Positions 8,701 to 16,284 of a stretch of DNA of 35,544 bases are shown piece after piece (position 1 is the first letter of the stretch; every line of letters starts with the position of its first letter). Source of the DNA: CAYXDO01 sp964463485 (lineage in GTDB: Bacteria; Myxococcota; Kuafuiibacteriia; Kuafuiibacteriales; Kuafuiibacteriaceae); NCBI GenBank assembly GCA_964463485.1, contig CAYXDO010000111.1:1-35544 (forward strand). Reading direction: 5' to 3'. The translations under genes and the position numbers were made by a program. The notes beneath the pieces are model-generated. The model saw nothing but the letters and a program-made list of their open reading frames with translations, had not been told where the DNA came from and did not search any database.

Positions 8701-9603
8701 GTGAATTGCTCGACATGCGGAGCTGCGATGATCGGCGAACGATGCGTCACCGCGGGGTGTCCGGGCCCGAAGGCTGCGACCCGAAGGCTCAGGGCGCGTC
8801 CGCCCGTGAAGACCAAGAAGCCCGTCCGAGGCTCGAGCACGAAGAACACCGGAAAAAAACTCGGCTCTCGTCGCGCGGTTGAGCCGACGGTCGAAAGAGT
8901 CGAGTCCAGAACCGAGGTTGGACGCCGGCTCGTTTCGGACCTGCTGGGCGACCTCGCCAGCGTCGACGAGCTCTCGACTCTTCCGGAGGAGATCGTCGAT
9001 CTGAAGACGGCCGACGTCATTCCTCCGGAGCCTGACGAGCTCGCCACGGAGCTCCTCGTGTTCGATCGCTCCGTCTTGGACGAGGACGAGGAGCTCGAAG
9101 GGGTGAGTCTTGGAGGGGACGACGAGCCGCTGAATTTGGACATGATCGGGCGAAGAGCGGCGTCGATCGCCAAAAAATCGTCAACTCATCCGCCCGATCC
9201 CGAGAAGCGGGCGCCGCCGAGGCCTCGAGGGAAGTCTCGAGCCAAGTCTCGAGCCAAGTCTCGGCGCGACGACCCCGAGATCTCGAGGACGCTCGAGGTG
9301 ATCGAGAAGACGAGCTTCGCGGACGCCAAGCAGCAAGCCTCGGCACCGCGCATCCTCGTCGGCCGACGACTCACGGAAGTGATTCGAGCCAAGAACTCTG
9401 CGGCGGGTGTTCAAGAGATTCAAGAGACCATCGAGCGATGCCGAAGTTGCGGGCATGTCGTGCCCTCGCCGCTCCCCGTGCGCTGCCCGAGCTGCAATGT
9501 GAGGCTCAAGCCGCGCGCGGAGAGCTCGAAGGTGTGTATGACTTGCGGCAAGCGGGCACCCATCAGCGCGGTCGAGTGCGCCAAGTGTCGGTCCCGGATC
9601 TGA
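8701..9603 (+). CDS. Zinc-ribbon protein of unknown function
   Basis: A 300-residue protein not recognised as a whole. It starts with GTG and a small Cys pair region (C-S-T-C-G-A-A-M, then C-V-T-A-G-C-P). It ends with two further zinc-ribbon-like knuckles (C-R-S-C-G-H..C-P-S-C and C-M-T-C-G-K..C-A-K-C). Between them is an acidic, low-complexity region (about 80-150) followed by a basic stretch with the repeat A-K-S-R (about 177-190) encoded by a 12-bp direct repeat near 9235. The layout resembles structural zinc-binding proteins with a disordered middle; role and partners are unknown. It lies 104 bases after the aminopeptidase gene and 93 before a lipoprotein gene. Confidence 0.75.
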   Translation: MNCSTCGAAMIGERCVTAGCPGPKAATRRLRARPPVKTKKPVRGSSTKNTGKKLGSRRAVEPTVERVESRTEVGRRLVSDLLGDLASVDELSTLPEEIVDLKTADVIPPEPDELATELLVFDRSVLDEDEELEGVSLGGDDEPLNLDMIGRRAASIAKKSSTHPPDPEKRAPPRPRGKSRAKSRAKSRRDDPEISRTLEVIEKTSFADAKQQASAPRILVGRRLTEVIRAKNSAAGVQEIQETIERCRSCGHVVPSPLPVRCPSCNVRLKPRAESSKVCMTCGKRAPISAVECAKCRSRI

Positions 9604-9696
9604 TGTGCCTCCAGCCTCGCGCAGGCCTTGCGGCGTGAGGGACCTTTTCTGCGTTCTCTCGAGGCGGCCCGGTTCCTGCGTTCGACTACTCCGCCG

Positions 9697-10599
9697 ATGT
9701 GGCGACGACCAACGTGCCTGGCCCTCTGCATCACATTGCCGGGCTGCCCGGCGAGTCCGCCCAGCCTCGAGCTCGACGCCCGCGTCACTCATCACGGTTC
9801 CGTCGAGCGAAGCGCGCCCGTGCTCAGGCTCGCGGTAGGCGCGATGACCTCGCCAGCGACGACTTTCGATTCGTACGTCGGCTTCAAGGAATACCTCGAG
9901 CGGAAACTCGATGGACGGGTGACGCTCGTGTTACGCCGAAGCTATCGAGAAGTGAACGAGCTCCTCGTGCGGGGCGAGGCCGATGTGGCCTTCGTCTGTT
10001 CGGGCGCCTACGTGAAGCTTGCGACGCGACACGTCGCAGAGATTCTCGTCGTACCCAGAATCGCCGGACACACGACGTATCGATCCCTCATCATCGTGCG
10101 TAACGGGCTCGACGTTGGAAATTTTGCCGAGCTTCGGGGCCGACGCTTTGCTTTCACCGACCCCGACAGCAACACCGGCCGGTTTTACCCAACTCATCGA
10201 GCGCGCGAGCTTGGCTTGGACCCGGCAACCTTCTTCACGAGCACGGTCTACACTCACGGGCACGACAACTCCATTGCCGCGGTCCGAAGCGGGCGAGTCG
10301 ACGCCGCCGCGATCGACAGCCTCGTCTTCGACTACTTCGCGGAGCGGGACCCGGATCGGATCGCTGGAATTCAGATCCTCGAGCGCTCACCGGAGTATGG
10401 GATCCCACCGGTCGTCGTGCGCTCCGCCGTAGATCCAGCCCTGCGGGAGCGCGTGCGGACGGCCTTGCTCGAGATGCCTCTGGACGCGCTCGGTCGAGGC
10501 GTGCTCGGTGAGTTGCGTATCGAGACCTTCGTCTCGGGCCACGACGAGATGTATCAGGGAGTCCGCGAGATCCTGCGCTCGGTGCCGGAGAGCGAATGA
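9697..10599 (+). CDS. PhnD-like substrate-binding lipoprotein, likely oxyanion sensor
   Basis: Periplasmic binding protein of the phosphate/phosphite/phosphonate (PhnD) family, 300 residues. The ATG at 9697 gives a clean lipoprotein signal (M-W-R-R, hydrophobic core, L-P-G-C with Cys17), preferred over an earlier in-frame start at 9628. Family features: L-R-L-A-V-G-A-M-T near residue 43, E-A-D-V-A-F-V-C-S-G-A-Y (about 94-105), G-R-R-F-A-F-T-D-P-D-S-N-T-G and D-A-A-A-I-D-S-L-V-F. Cys101 sits in the ligand-binding loop where transport members often have Gly-Pro. No ABC permease or ATPase gene is near. Instead the gene overlaps a histidine kinase gene by ATGA, as for AioX/ArxX, PhnD-type proteins that report arsenite to a kinase. 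Ligand identity (phosphate-like, arsenite or other) is inferred only. Confidence 0.85.
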   Translation: MWRRPTCLALCITLPGCPASPPSLELDARVTHHGSVERSAPVLRLAVGAMTSPATTFDSYVGFKEYLERKLDGRVTLVLRRSYREVNELLVRGEADVAFVCSGAYVKLATRHVAEILVVPRIAGHTTYRSLIIVRNGLDVGNFAELRGRRFAFTDPDSNTGRFYPTHRARELGLDPATFFTSTVYTHGHDNSIAAVRSGRVDAAAIDSLVFDYFAERDPDRIAGIQILERSPEYGIPPVVVRSAVDPALRERVRTALLEMPLDALGRGVLGELRIETFVSGHDEMYQGVREILRSVPESE

Positions 10600-12023
10600 A
10601 CAGGGCTCGCGTGCCTCTGGCCTACAAGTTCTCGGGGTGGGTTGCGCTCGTCGTCATTGCGTTCGGCGCGACCCACCTGATCGTGCTTCGCGGGCTGGTC
10701 GAGCCTCGGCTGCGAGCAGTCGAGGAGCTGCGAAGCGTCGAGATCGGACGTAGCTTCGCGGCGACTCTCATCGAGCCGTTGCTCGTCGACGATTTCCTGG
10801 AAGTCGACCGCAGGATGGAGCTTGCGCTTCGCCAGAGTGACATTCGGTACGCCTTCATCGTCGCGCAGGATGGACGCGTGCTGAGCCACACGTTCGACGA
10901 AGGCGTTCCGGAGGCGCTCCTGCATGTCGGAGAAGATGACCAGGGTCCGAGCCATCCGCTCTCGATCGGTGGCGCGCGAGTTCGCGACGTGGCCGTGCCT
11001 CTCGCTCGAGGGCACTTGGGCCGACTTCGACTCGGCGTGGGCGAGGAGAGTGTCGCGCGGTCGATGCAGGACTCCGTCAAGATTCTGGGCTTGATGGTGC
11101 TCGTCTTTCTCGTCATCGCCATCACGGGGGCGGTCGCATACGCAGCGAGCCTGACTCGGCCGCTGGTAGCGATCATCCAGACCTTTGATCGATTTCGTCT
11201 CGATCGACGGTTCGAGCCGCACGAAGTCATACGCCAAGACGAGATCGGCGCAGTGGGTCGGTCGGTGAACGAGACGCTGAGGCGTTTGGAGGTGAGCCAC
11301 GCCGAGCTCTCCGTCGCTCAAGGTCAACTGCTCGACGCCGAGAAGCTCGCCTCGATCGGGGTGCTGGCCTCCGGCGTCGCCCACGACGTCAACAACCCAC
11401 TGGCGGGCATTCGAAACTGCCTCACACGCATCGAAGCGGCGCCCGAGCGACTCGACCAGACCCTCGCCTACGTGAAGCTCATGCGCGAGGCGACCGAGCA
11501 CATCGAGTCAGTCGTCAGGGGGCTCCTGGATTTCGCGCGCCGCCGACCTCAGCGTTCGGACCCAGTGACGCTCGCTGCCGTCATCGAACGCGCCTCGCGA
11601 CTCTGTTCGTATCGCCTGTCGAGCTCCTTCATCAAGGTGCACGTCCGCGTTCCTCCAGCGCTCTGGGCTCTTGGAGACGAGGACCGACTGACTCAGGTGT
11701 TCGTGAATCTGTTCTTGAACTCCCTCGACGCCATGCAGGACGGAGGTCGGCTCGAGGTGGTCGGAGAAGAGCTCGACGAGGAGATTCGACTCGAGGTCCG
11801 CGACACGGGGACCGGCATCGCGCCGGAACATCTTCGCCTCGTGTTCGAGCCGTTCTTTTCCACAAAAGGACCTAGCGAGGGCACTGGGCTCGGGCTGCCG
11901 GTGACGAAGATGATCGTCGAGGAGCACGGGGGTCGGATCTCCGTGGAGAGCTCGGGAGCGGGCACGATCGTTCGCATCGGCCTGCCCAAGCCGACGTCGG
12001 GTTCCGATCAGATGACGGAGTGA
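10596..12023 (+). CDS. Membrane sensor histidine kinase
   Basis: Two-component sensor of 475 residues. It has one membrane segment near residues 10-32, a small periplasmic domain (about 33-160), a second membrane segment (about 162-186), then HAMP, HisKA and HATPase_c domains. The H-box A-S-G-V-A-H-D-V-N-N-P-L places the phosphorylated His at about 263. The N-box (N-L-F-L-N-S-L-D-A-M), G1 (D-T-G-T-G-I-A) and G2 (G-T-G-L-G-L-P) are complete, so it should be active. It starts inside the stop codon of the binding-protein gene (ATGA), so the two are translationally coupled and probably work together: ligand-loaded lipoprotein presented to the periplasmic domain. The likely partner is the NtrC-type regulator at 17674-19113, across the molybdoenzyme operon; no regulator gene is adjacent. 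Confidence 0.92.
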   Translation: MNRARVPLAYKFSGWVALVVIAFGATHLIVLRGLVEPRLRAVEELRSVEIGRSFAATLIEPLLVDDFLEVDRRMELALRQSDIRYAFIVAQDGRVLSHTFDEGVPEALLHVGEDDQGPSHPLSIGGARVRDVAVPLARGHLGRLRLGVGEESVARSMQDSVKILGLMVLVFLVIAITGAVAYAASLTRPLVAIIQTFDRFRLDRRFEPHEVIRQDEIGAVGRSVNETLRRLEVSHAELSVAQGQLLDAEKLASIGVLASGVAHDVNNPLAGIRNCLTRIEAAPERLDQTLAYVKLMREATEHIESVVRGLLDFARRRPQRSDPVTLAAVIERASRLCSYRLSSSFIKVHVRVPPALWALGDEDRLTQVFVNLFLNSLDAMQDGGRLEVVGEELDEEIRLEVRDTGTGIAPEHLRLVFEPFFSTKGPSEGTGLGLPVTKMIVEEHGGRISVESSGAGTIVRIGLPKPTSGSDQMTE

Positions 12024-12035
12024 CTGCGTGCCAAT

Positions 12036-12683
12036 TCAGGACGCGCCCAGCGCGATGGACTCCAGGGCTGTGAAGTCGGCGAGCAGCTCGGCGGCTCCTA
12101 GAAAATAGGGGAGGGTCGCAGCACGAGTGACATCTCTCGCGAACGAGGGAAGCCAAGAGCACAAGTGGGCCGCTGCGAACTCTCGCTGCATGGACGCACT
12201 TCGGGCCGGGTCCAACTCTCCCGATCTCGAACGCGAAATCAGGGACGCCATGAAATCGAGCTCTCGCGCCACGTGGTCCGGCGGACACGAGGTGATTCCG
12301 TCGTAGCCGAGTCCGGCCTCGAGGTACCTCTCGAGCACCTCCAGCGCGGGTTTCTGCATCACCAACCTGTCTGGCGATCGGTACACGCTCTCCCAGGGCG
12401 GAGCTTCGAGCTTGTCTGGGCCCACGAACAGCTTCGCATACTCGAGACGCAGAGCCTCTGCGAGGTCCGGTCGCGCACCGCTCTGCATCAAAGTGAGTCC
12501 GCCAATCGAACGGCCGAAGACGAGCTCGGACTCCTTGGACAGCTCCTCGAAAAGGCACTCACGCTCGAGCTGCTCGAGAAGGCTCGAGCTGGGTGGCTCC
12601 CGGAAGACACCTTGGAGGACGCGGTACACGGTCTCTCGTAGCGCGTCTCTTTGGCATTCCAGGGCCGAATCTGCAACGTCCAC
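12036..12683 (-). CDS. TorD/DmsD-family molybdoenzyme chaperone
   Basis: Cytoplasmic redox-enzyme maturation protein that protects the Tat signal and guides molybdenum cofactor insertion. It is 215 residues, helical, with the family core L-R-L-E-Y-A-K-L-F-V-G-P...A-P-P-W-E-S-V-Y-R-S (about residues 80-107) and the downstream P-P-D-H-V-A-R-E-L-D-F-M. The GTG start at 12683 has GAGGGGA 9 bases upstream. It is the last gene of the molybdoenzyme operon, 3 bases after the iron-sulfur gene, and ends 12 bases from the convergent histidine kinase gene. Its client is presumably the Tat-exported catalytic subunit two genes upstream. Family assignment is strong; exact specificity cannot be read. Confidence 0.9.
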   Translation of the reverse strand: MDVADSALECQRDALRETVYRVLQGVFREPPSSSLLEQLERECLFEELSKESELVFGRSIGGLTLMQSGARPDLAEALRLEYAKLFVGPDKLEAPPWESVYRSPDRLVMQKPALEVLERYLEAGLGYDGITSCPPDHVARELDFMASLISRSRSGELDPARSASMQREFAAAHLCSWLPSFARDVTRAATLPYFLGAAELLADFTALESIALGAS

Positions 12684-12686
12684 GGC

Positions 12687-13304
12687 TCACAGTCCCCTCT
12701 GCGGCAGGAAGCGAACCATGGGATGGGTCTTGTTCGGGTCCGCGACGTCTTTGAGTGAGGCAGGGGCGTTCGGCCCGTTGGCGCGAGCCCCGGCCGCGGA
12801 GAAAGCGGCGTTCCGATCAAAGGTGAGTGCGTAGGAGCTACAAGTCAGGACACACGCCGGCATGCGCTGAGTAGCCGCGAGCTCCGTATTGTCCAGGCGG
12901 TGATAGCACCCGTTGCACTTGTCCATCTTCCCGCTGGCCGGGTCGTACTGCGGAGCGCCGTATGGGCAGGCCGCAGCGCAACGCCGGCAGCCGATGCAGT
13001 TCTCCGATTGAGGAATGACGAGCCCGGTCACCGCGTCCTTGTAGATGGCGGTACCGTTGGGGTCGTTGATGTTCGTGTGATTGCTCTCTGGGCAGGCCAT
13101 TATGCACGCGGGATTTTCGCAGTGCATGCAGGCGGAAGTCACGAAGCGGCGGAAGGGGAGCCCATCCGTCTTCTGACCCTCTTGAACGACTACGCGTCGT
13201 CTCCTGACGCCGTTGGGCAGCTTCCATTCCTGTTTGCACGCGCCCTCGCAGGCGCGGCAGCCGATGCAGTTGTCGAGATCGATGACCCATCCGAATTGCG
13301 ACAT
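12687..13304 (-). CDS. Four-cluster 4Fe-4S electron-transfer subunit (DmsB/PsrB type)
   Basis: Electron-transfer partner of the molybdopterin subunit, 205 residues. It has 16 Cys arranged for four [4Fe-4S] clusters: C13-x2-C16-x2-C19-x3-C23, C59-x2-C62-x4-C67-x3-C71, C103-x2-C106-x2-C109-x3-C113, and C130/C133/C151/C155. No signal peptide is present; family members travel with the Tat-bearing subunit. The ATG at 13304 is chosen because GGGAG lies 6 bases upstream and the conserved protein starts there; the longer open frame to 13580 overlaps the catalytic subunit and looks spurious. It lies 16 bases after the catalytic gene and 3 bases before the chaperone gene. No NrfD/DmsC-type membrane subunit follows, which leaves the quinone-side link open. 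Confidence 0.92.
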   Translation of the reverse strand: MSQFGWVIDLDNCIGCRACEGACKQEWKLPNGVRRRRVVVQEGQKTDGLPFRRFVTSACMHCENPACIMACPESNHTNINDPNGTAIYKDAVTGLVIPQSENCIGCRRCAAACPYGAPQYDPASGKMDKCNGCYHRLDNTELAATQRMPACVLTCSSYALTFDRNAAFSAAGARANGPNAPASLKDVADPNKTHPMVRFLPQRGL

Positions 13305-13320
13305 GTGATGCTCCCGCCCC

Positions 13321-16260
13321 CTAGAACCGCGCCTTGTAGATTCGGCAAGGGACCTCTTTGTGCACGGCCTGGCCGGAGTGGATCTCTGCCTTGCCAGGCA
13401 GGATCCATCCGTCGTGCGCGCCCCTTCCTTTCGCGGTCTCGCCGAGGGCCCAGTGACCGAACCCTCGGACGAAGCCGACCGTCGCGAGCGTGGTGGACTC
13501 GTAGTGAATGCCGGGCGTGCGATGAATTCTGACGCGCAGGCGGTTGACGGGTGTCTCGACCCAGGCGAGGTCGTCCTCATCGAGCCCGAGAGAATCGGCG
13601 AGGCTGGGATGCACGTAGAGTTTGTTTTCCCCCTTCATCTCCATCAGCCACGGGTTGTTGAAGGTTCGCGTATGGGTGTGCTCCACCTCTTTCCAGGAGA
13701 CGAAGTACAGAGGGTACTCTGGAGTGGGTCCGTCTTCGGGCGCCAGATAGAACGGCAGCGGGTGGTATCGATCGTCTCCGACCACCGAAGCGCCGGCCGG
13801 CCGCTTGGCCGAACCGGTCACGAAGTAGTCGTTGAGATTCTTCGACCAAAACTGCCCGAACTTCGTCTCCGTGCTGAATCCCACCGGGAAGGCCTGGCCG
13901 TTGGCCAGCGTGGCCGAGCCGATGCCGAGCGTGACTCCCGATCCCGACGTCGTCCCTGACCGGACGAGATACCGCGGGTCACCGCCGTAGCTGACCGCAT
14001 CGACGTGCATGAACGCGCTCTGGTACCCCCCGCCAGCGTATGCCGAATCGATCGTAAAAGAGTCGCCGTCTTTGAGCACGGCAGCCGAGGCCGTGCCGAT
14101 GAGTAGACCGCCGGGCCCCGATACGCCGAGGCGCACCTCGTAGGGCGCAGCGGTCCCCTCGACGTGCATCCACTTCGAGTCGTACTTCAGCGAGAACGAG
14201 CTCGCGTACTTGTGGTACCGAGTTCCGCCCTTCGAGCCGCTCTCGATCCAGACTCCCTTCTGTTTGAGAGTATCGAAGTCCATCTGATTGGACCACTGGG
14301 TACGGAAGATCTCCCACTCCCGGCGGGTGAGTCGCTCATCGACGTCTCGATAGTTTGCCGCATCGAACCCACCGATGCCGAGCGCTGAGCCGAGGTGCAT
14401 CAGGAACTGCGCCTCACTCATCCCTCCGATCCACGAGTCGATGACCGGTTGACGCAAGCCAATCGAGCGGAAGGTCCCCCAGTTGGCGTTGTAGTCATAG
14501 CGCTCGAGAAAGCTGCTCCCAGGGATCACGATGTCCGCGAATTGGGCCGTCTCGGACATATGAGTGTCCAGGCACATGATGAAGTCCATCATGTTCAGGG
14601 CCTGCATGTTCCGATAGGTATTCGGAGTCGACATGAGGAAGTTCTGGAACACGAACACCGCGGCCTTCACTGGGTACTCGACGCCGAGGAAGTCGCGCTG
14701 ATTGATCATACTCTCCCTGGCCTCGACGTAGATGCCGGAGCCATGCGAGATGGCGTACTTCTTGTGGAACTTGGTGCCCACGGGGATCGTCGTTCCGGCC
14801 GGGTACGCGACTCCGTTGGAGTCGACGAGGTCGCGGTTGGAGGTGGCGGGCCCGTTGATCGTGACATCGTCGCGTCCGTCGAGTCTCCAGCCGTCGTATT
14901 TGATCTTTCCGCTCGCGTCCTTCCAGGAAGCGTGCGCGGGCAAACGTCCGGGGCCGTTCCGCTGGGGGATCACGAGCGTGCCGGGACGGTCGACGCCGCC
15001 GAGGAGGAGATTGAGGCAATTGATGGCCCGTCCGCCCTGAGTTGCGTTGGTGTGGTGACCCGGTCCGGACCACGTGTCGATGCAGATCCGCTTGCCGGCA
15101 GCGTAAGCGTCCCCGAGCTCGTGCGCGAGCGCGGTTATCGTAGCGGCGGCAACGCCCGACTGCGCGGCGCCCCAGGCGGCGTCCTTGGGTTGTCCGTCGG
15201 TCGCGCCGTCGAGGTACGCGCGGTAGGCCGTGAGCCCCGTGGTGAATTGGTCGACGAAGGCTCGGTCGTATTTCGAGCCTGTGCCGGCGTCGTAGTCGAG
15301 CAGCTCCTTGGCGAGCGCGAGCGCGAGCGCGCCGTCTGACCCTGGCCTGGGCGCGATCCACTGGTCGGCGCGGGAGGCGGTCGTGTTGAAGACCGGATCG
15401 ACGTACACGAACTTGAAGCTGCGGTCGCGACGCCCCCGGGAGAAGATGGCGGCGAGGTGGATCCATTTGAGCGCCGAGAGGAAGTTCCATCCCCATACGA
15501 GGACGAAGTCGGCGTTCTCGAAGTCGGCGAGGGGCCGGTCCGCGCCGATGGTCGCGAGGTAGTGGGCCTTGCGCGAAGTGTCGCAGAGGTTCGAGTGATT
15601 GTGGTAGTTCGGGCTACCCAGCCCGTCCATGATGTCCTGCTGAATGTGAGTGAACGAGTGATCCTCGCCAAACCACACGATGGAGCGAGCGCCGTGGGTG
15701 TTCTTGATTCGTCCGAGGTTCTGAGCGCACTCCTCGAGCGCCTGCTCCCACGAGATCGGGACGAATTGGTTGGAGCCCCTTGGGCCCACGCGCTTCATGG
15801 GTGTCTTGAGTCGGTCGGGATCATAGACCGACTTGAGCGCGGAGTTGCCTTTGCAGCACAATCGCCCGACGTCGTTCGCGGCGATCGCCGCCGAGTAGGT
15901 ACCCAGCGGGGCGGCGTCCCGACCGCTCGCTGAGAAAGTTCCCAACGCGGTGGTCGGGGCGTTGACGTTGGCGACGTTATTGGGATTGACCGCGTCGGTG
16001 AGGCCGTACGGGTTCGCGGAAGTGGGCTCGATCTTCTGAAGGGTCCCGCCTTTGACGTAGCCCCAGATCCCGCACTGACCACCGCACATGTTGCAGCAGC
16101 TCGGAACCCAAGCTCCGCCGAGGTAATCTGTGAGTTGGGCTGCCTCCGCGCTTCCTAGCCTCCGAAAGGAGAGGGGGAAGAGCGACGCGGCGACACCCGC
16201 GCTCGTCCACTTGAGAAACGAGCGTCGGTTGGTCCCGGATTTCTGCGAATTGAGACTCAT
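13321..16260 (-). CDS. Tat-exported molybdopterin oxidoreductase, PsrA/PhsA/ArxA-like catalytic subunit
   Basis: Large DMSO-reductase-family subunit, 979 residues. Start: the ATG at 16260 has GAGGAGG 7 bases upstream, better than the ATG at 16266 (1 base). The N-terminus carries a twin-arginine signal, T-N-R-R-S-F-L-K-W. An N-terminal 4Fe-4S site is C56-x2-C59-x3-C63 with the distal Cys in G-R-L-C-C-K-G (135/136), about 72 residues away rather than the usual 27 or so. The predicted Mo ligand is Cys in S-N-L-C-D-T-S-R-K (about 224), as in Psr/Phs/Ttr/Arr/Arx enzymes. M-S-E-T-A-Q-F-A-D-I-V-I-P and the C-terminal G-F-G-H-W-A-L-G are typical. Residues about 690-790 form an extra beta-rich block not seen in PhsA. 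The substrate (sulfur, arsenic or another oxyanion) cannot be decided from sequence. Confidence 0.92.
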   Translation of the reverse strand: MSLNSQKSGTNRRSFLKWTSAGVAASLFPLSFRRLGSAEAAQLTDYLGGAWVPSCCNMCGGQCGIWGYVKGGTLQKIEPTSANPYGLTDAVNPNNVANVNAPTTALGTFSASGRDAAPLGTYSAAIAANDVGRLCCKGNSALKSVYDPDRLKTPMKRVGPRGSNQFVPISWEQALEECAQNLGRIKNTHGARSIVWFGEDHSFTHIQQDIMDGLGSPNYHNHSNLCDTSRKAHYLATIGADRPLADFENADFVLVWGWNFLSALKWIHLAAIFSRGRRDRSFKFVYVDPVFNTTASRADQWIAPRPGSDGALALALAKELLDYDAGTGSKYDRAFVDQFTTGLTAYRAYLDGATDGQPKDAAWGAAQSGVAAATITALAHELGDAYAAGKRICIDTWSGPGHHTNATQGGRAINCLNLLLGGVDRPGTLVIPQRNGPGRLPAHASWKDASGKIKYDGWRLDGRDDVTINGPATSNRDLVDSNGVAYPAGTTIPVGTKFHKKYAISHGSGIYVEARESMINQRDFLGVEYPVKAAVFVFQNFLMSTPNTYRNMQALNMMDFIMCLDTHMSETAQFADIVIPGSSFLERYDYNANWGTFRSIGLRQPVIDSWIGGMSEAQFLMHLGSALGIGGFDAANYRDVDERLTRREWEIFRTQWSNQMDFDTLKQKGVWIESGSKGGTRYHKYASSFSLKYDSKWMHVEGTAAPYEVRLGVSGPGGLLIGTASAAVLKDGDSFTIDSAYAGGGYQSAFMHVDAVSYGGDPRYLVRSGTTSGSGVTLGIGSATLANGQAFPVGFSTETKFGQFWSKNLNDYFVTGSAKRPAGASVVGDDRYHPLPFYLAPEDGPTPEYPLYFVSWKEVEHTHTRTFNNPWLMEMKGENKLYVHPSLADSLGLDEDDLAWVETPVNRLRVRIHRTPGIHYESTTLATVGFVRGFGHWALGETAKGRGAHDGWILPGKAEIHSGQAVHKEVPCRIYKARF

Positions 16261-16267
16261 GATCATG

Positions 16268-16274
16268 CCTCCTC
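16268..16274 (-). promoter_or_regulatory. Shine-Dalgarno GAGGAGG for the molybdoenzyme catalytic gene
   Basis: GAGGAGG on the minus strand is 7 bases from the ATG at 16260 and only 1 base from the ATG at 16266. The spacing decides for 16260 as the start. Confidence 0.65.
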
Positions 16275-16284
16275 GAGCTCGAGT

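Noticed and set aside
13305..13580. Longer start for the 4Fe-4S subunit at 13580
   Set aside because: The extra part overlaps the end of the catalytic gene, and the ATG at 13304 has a GGGAG ribosome site and starts the conserved ferredoxin protein.
14395..15339. 314-codon plus-strand open frame opposite the molybdoenzyme gene
   Set aside because: It is antisense to a clear catalytic gene, rich in Arg/Val/Gly/Asp as expected for a shadow in high-GC DNA, with no family motifs.
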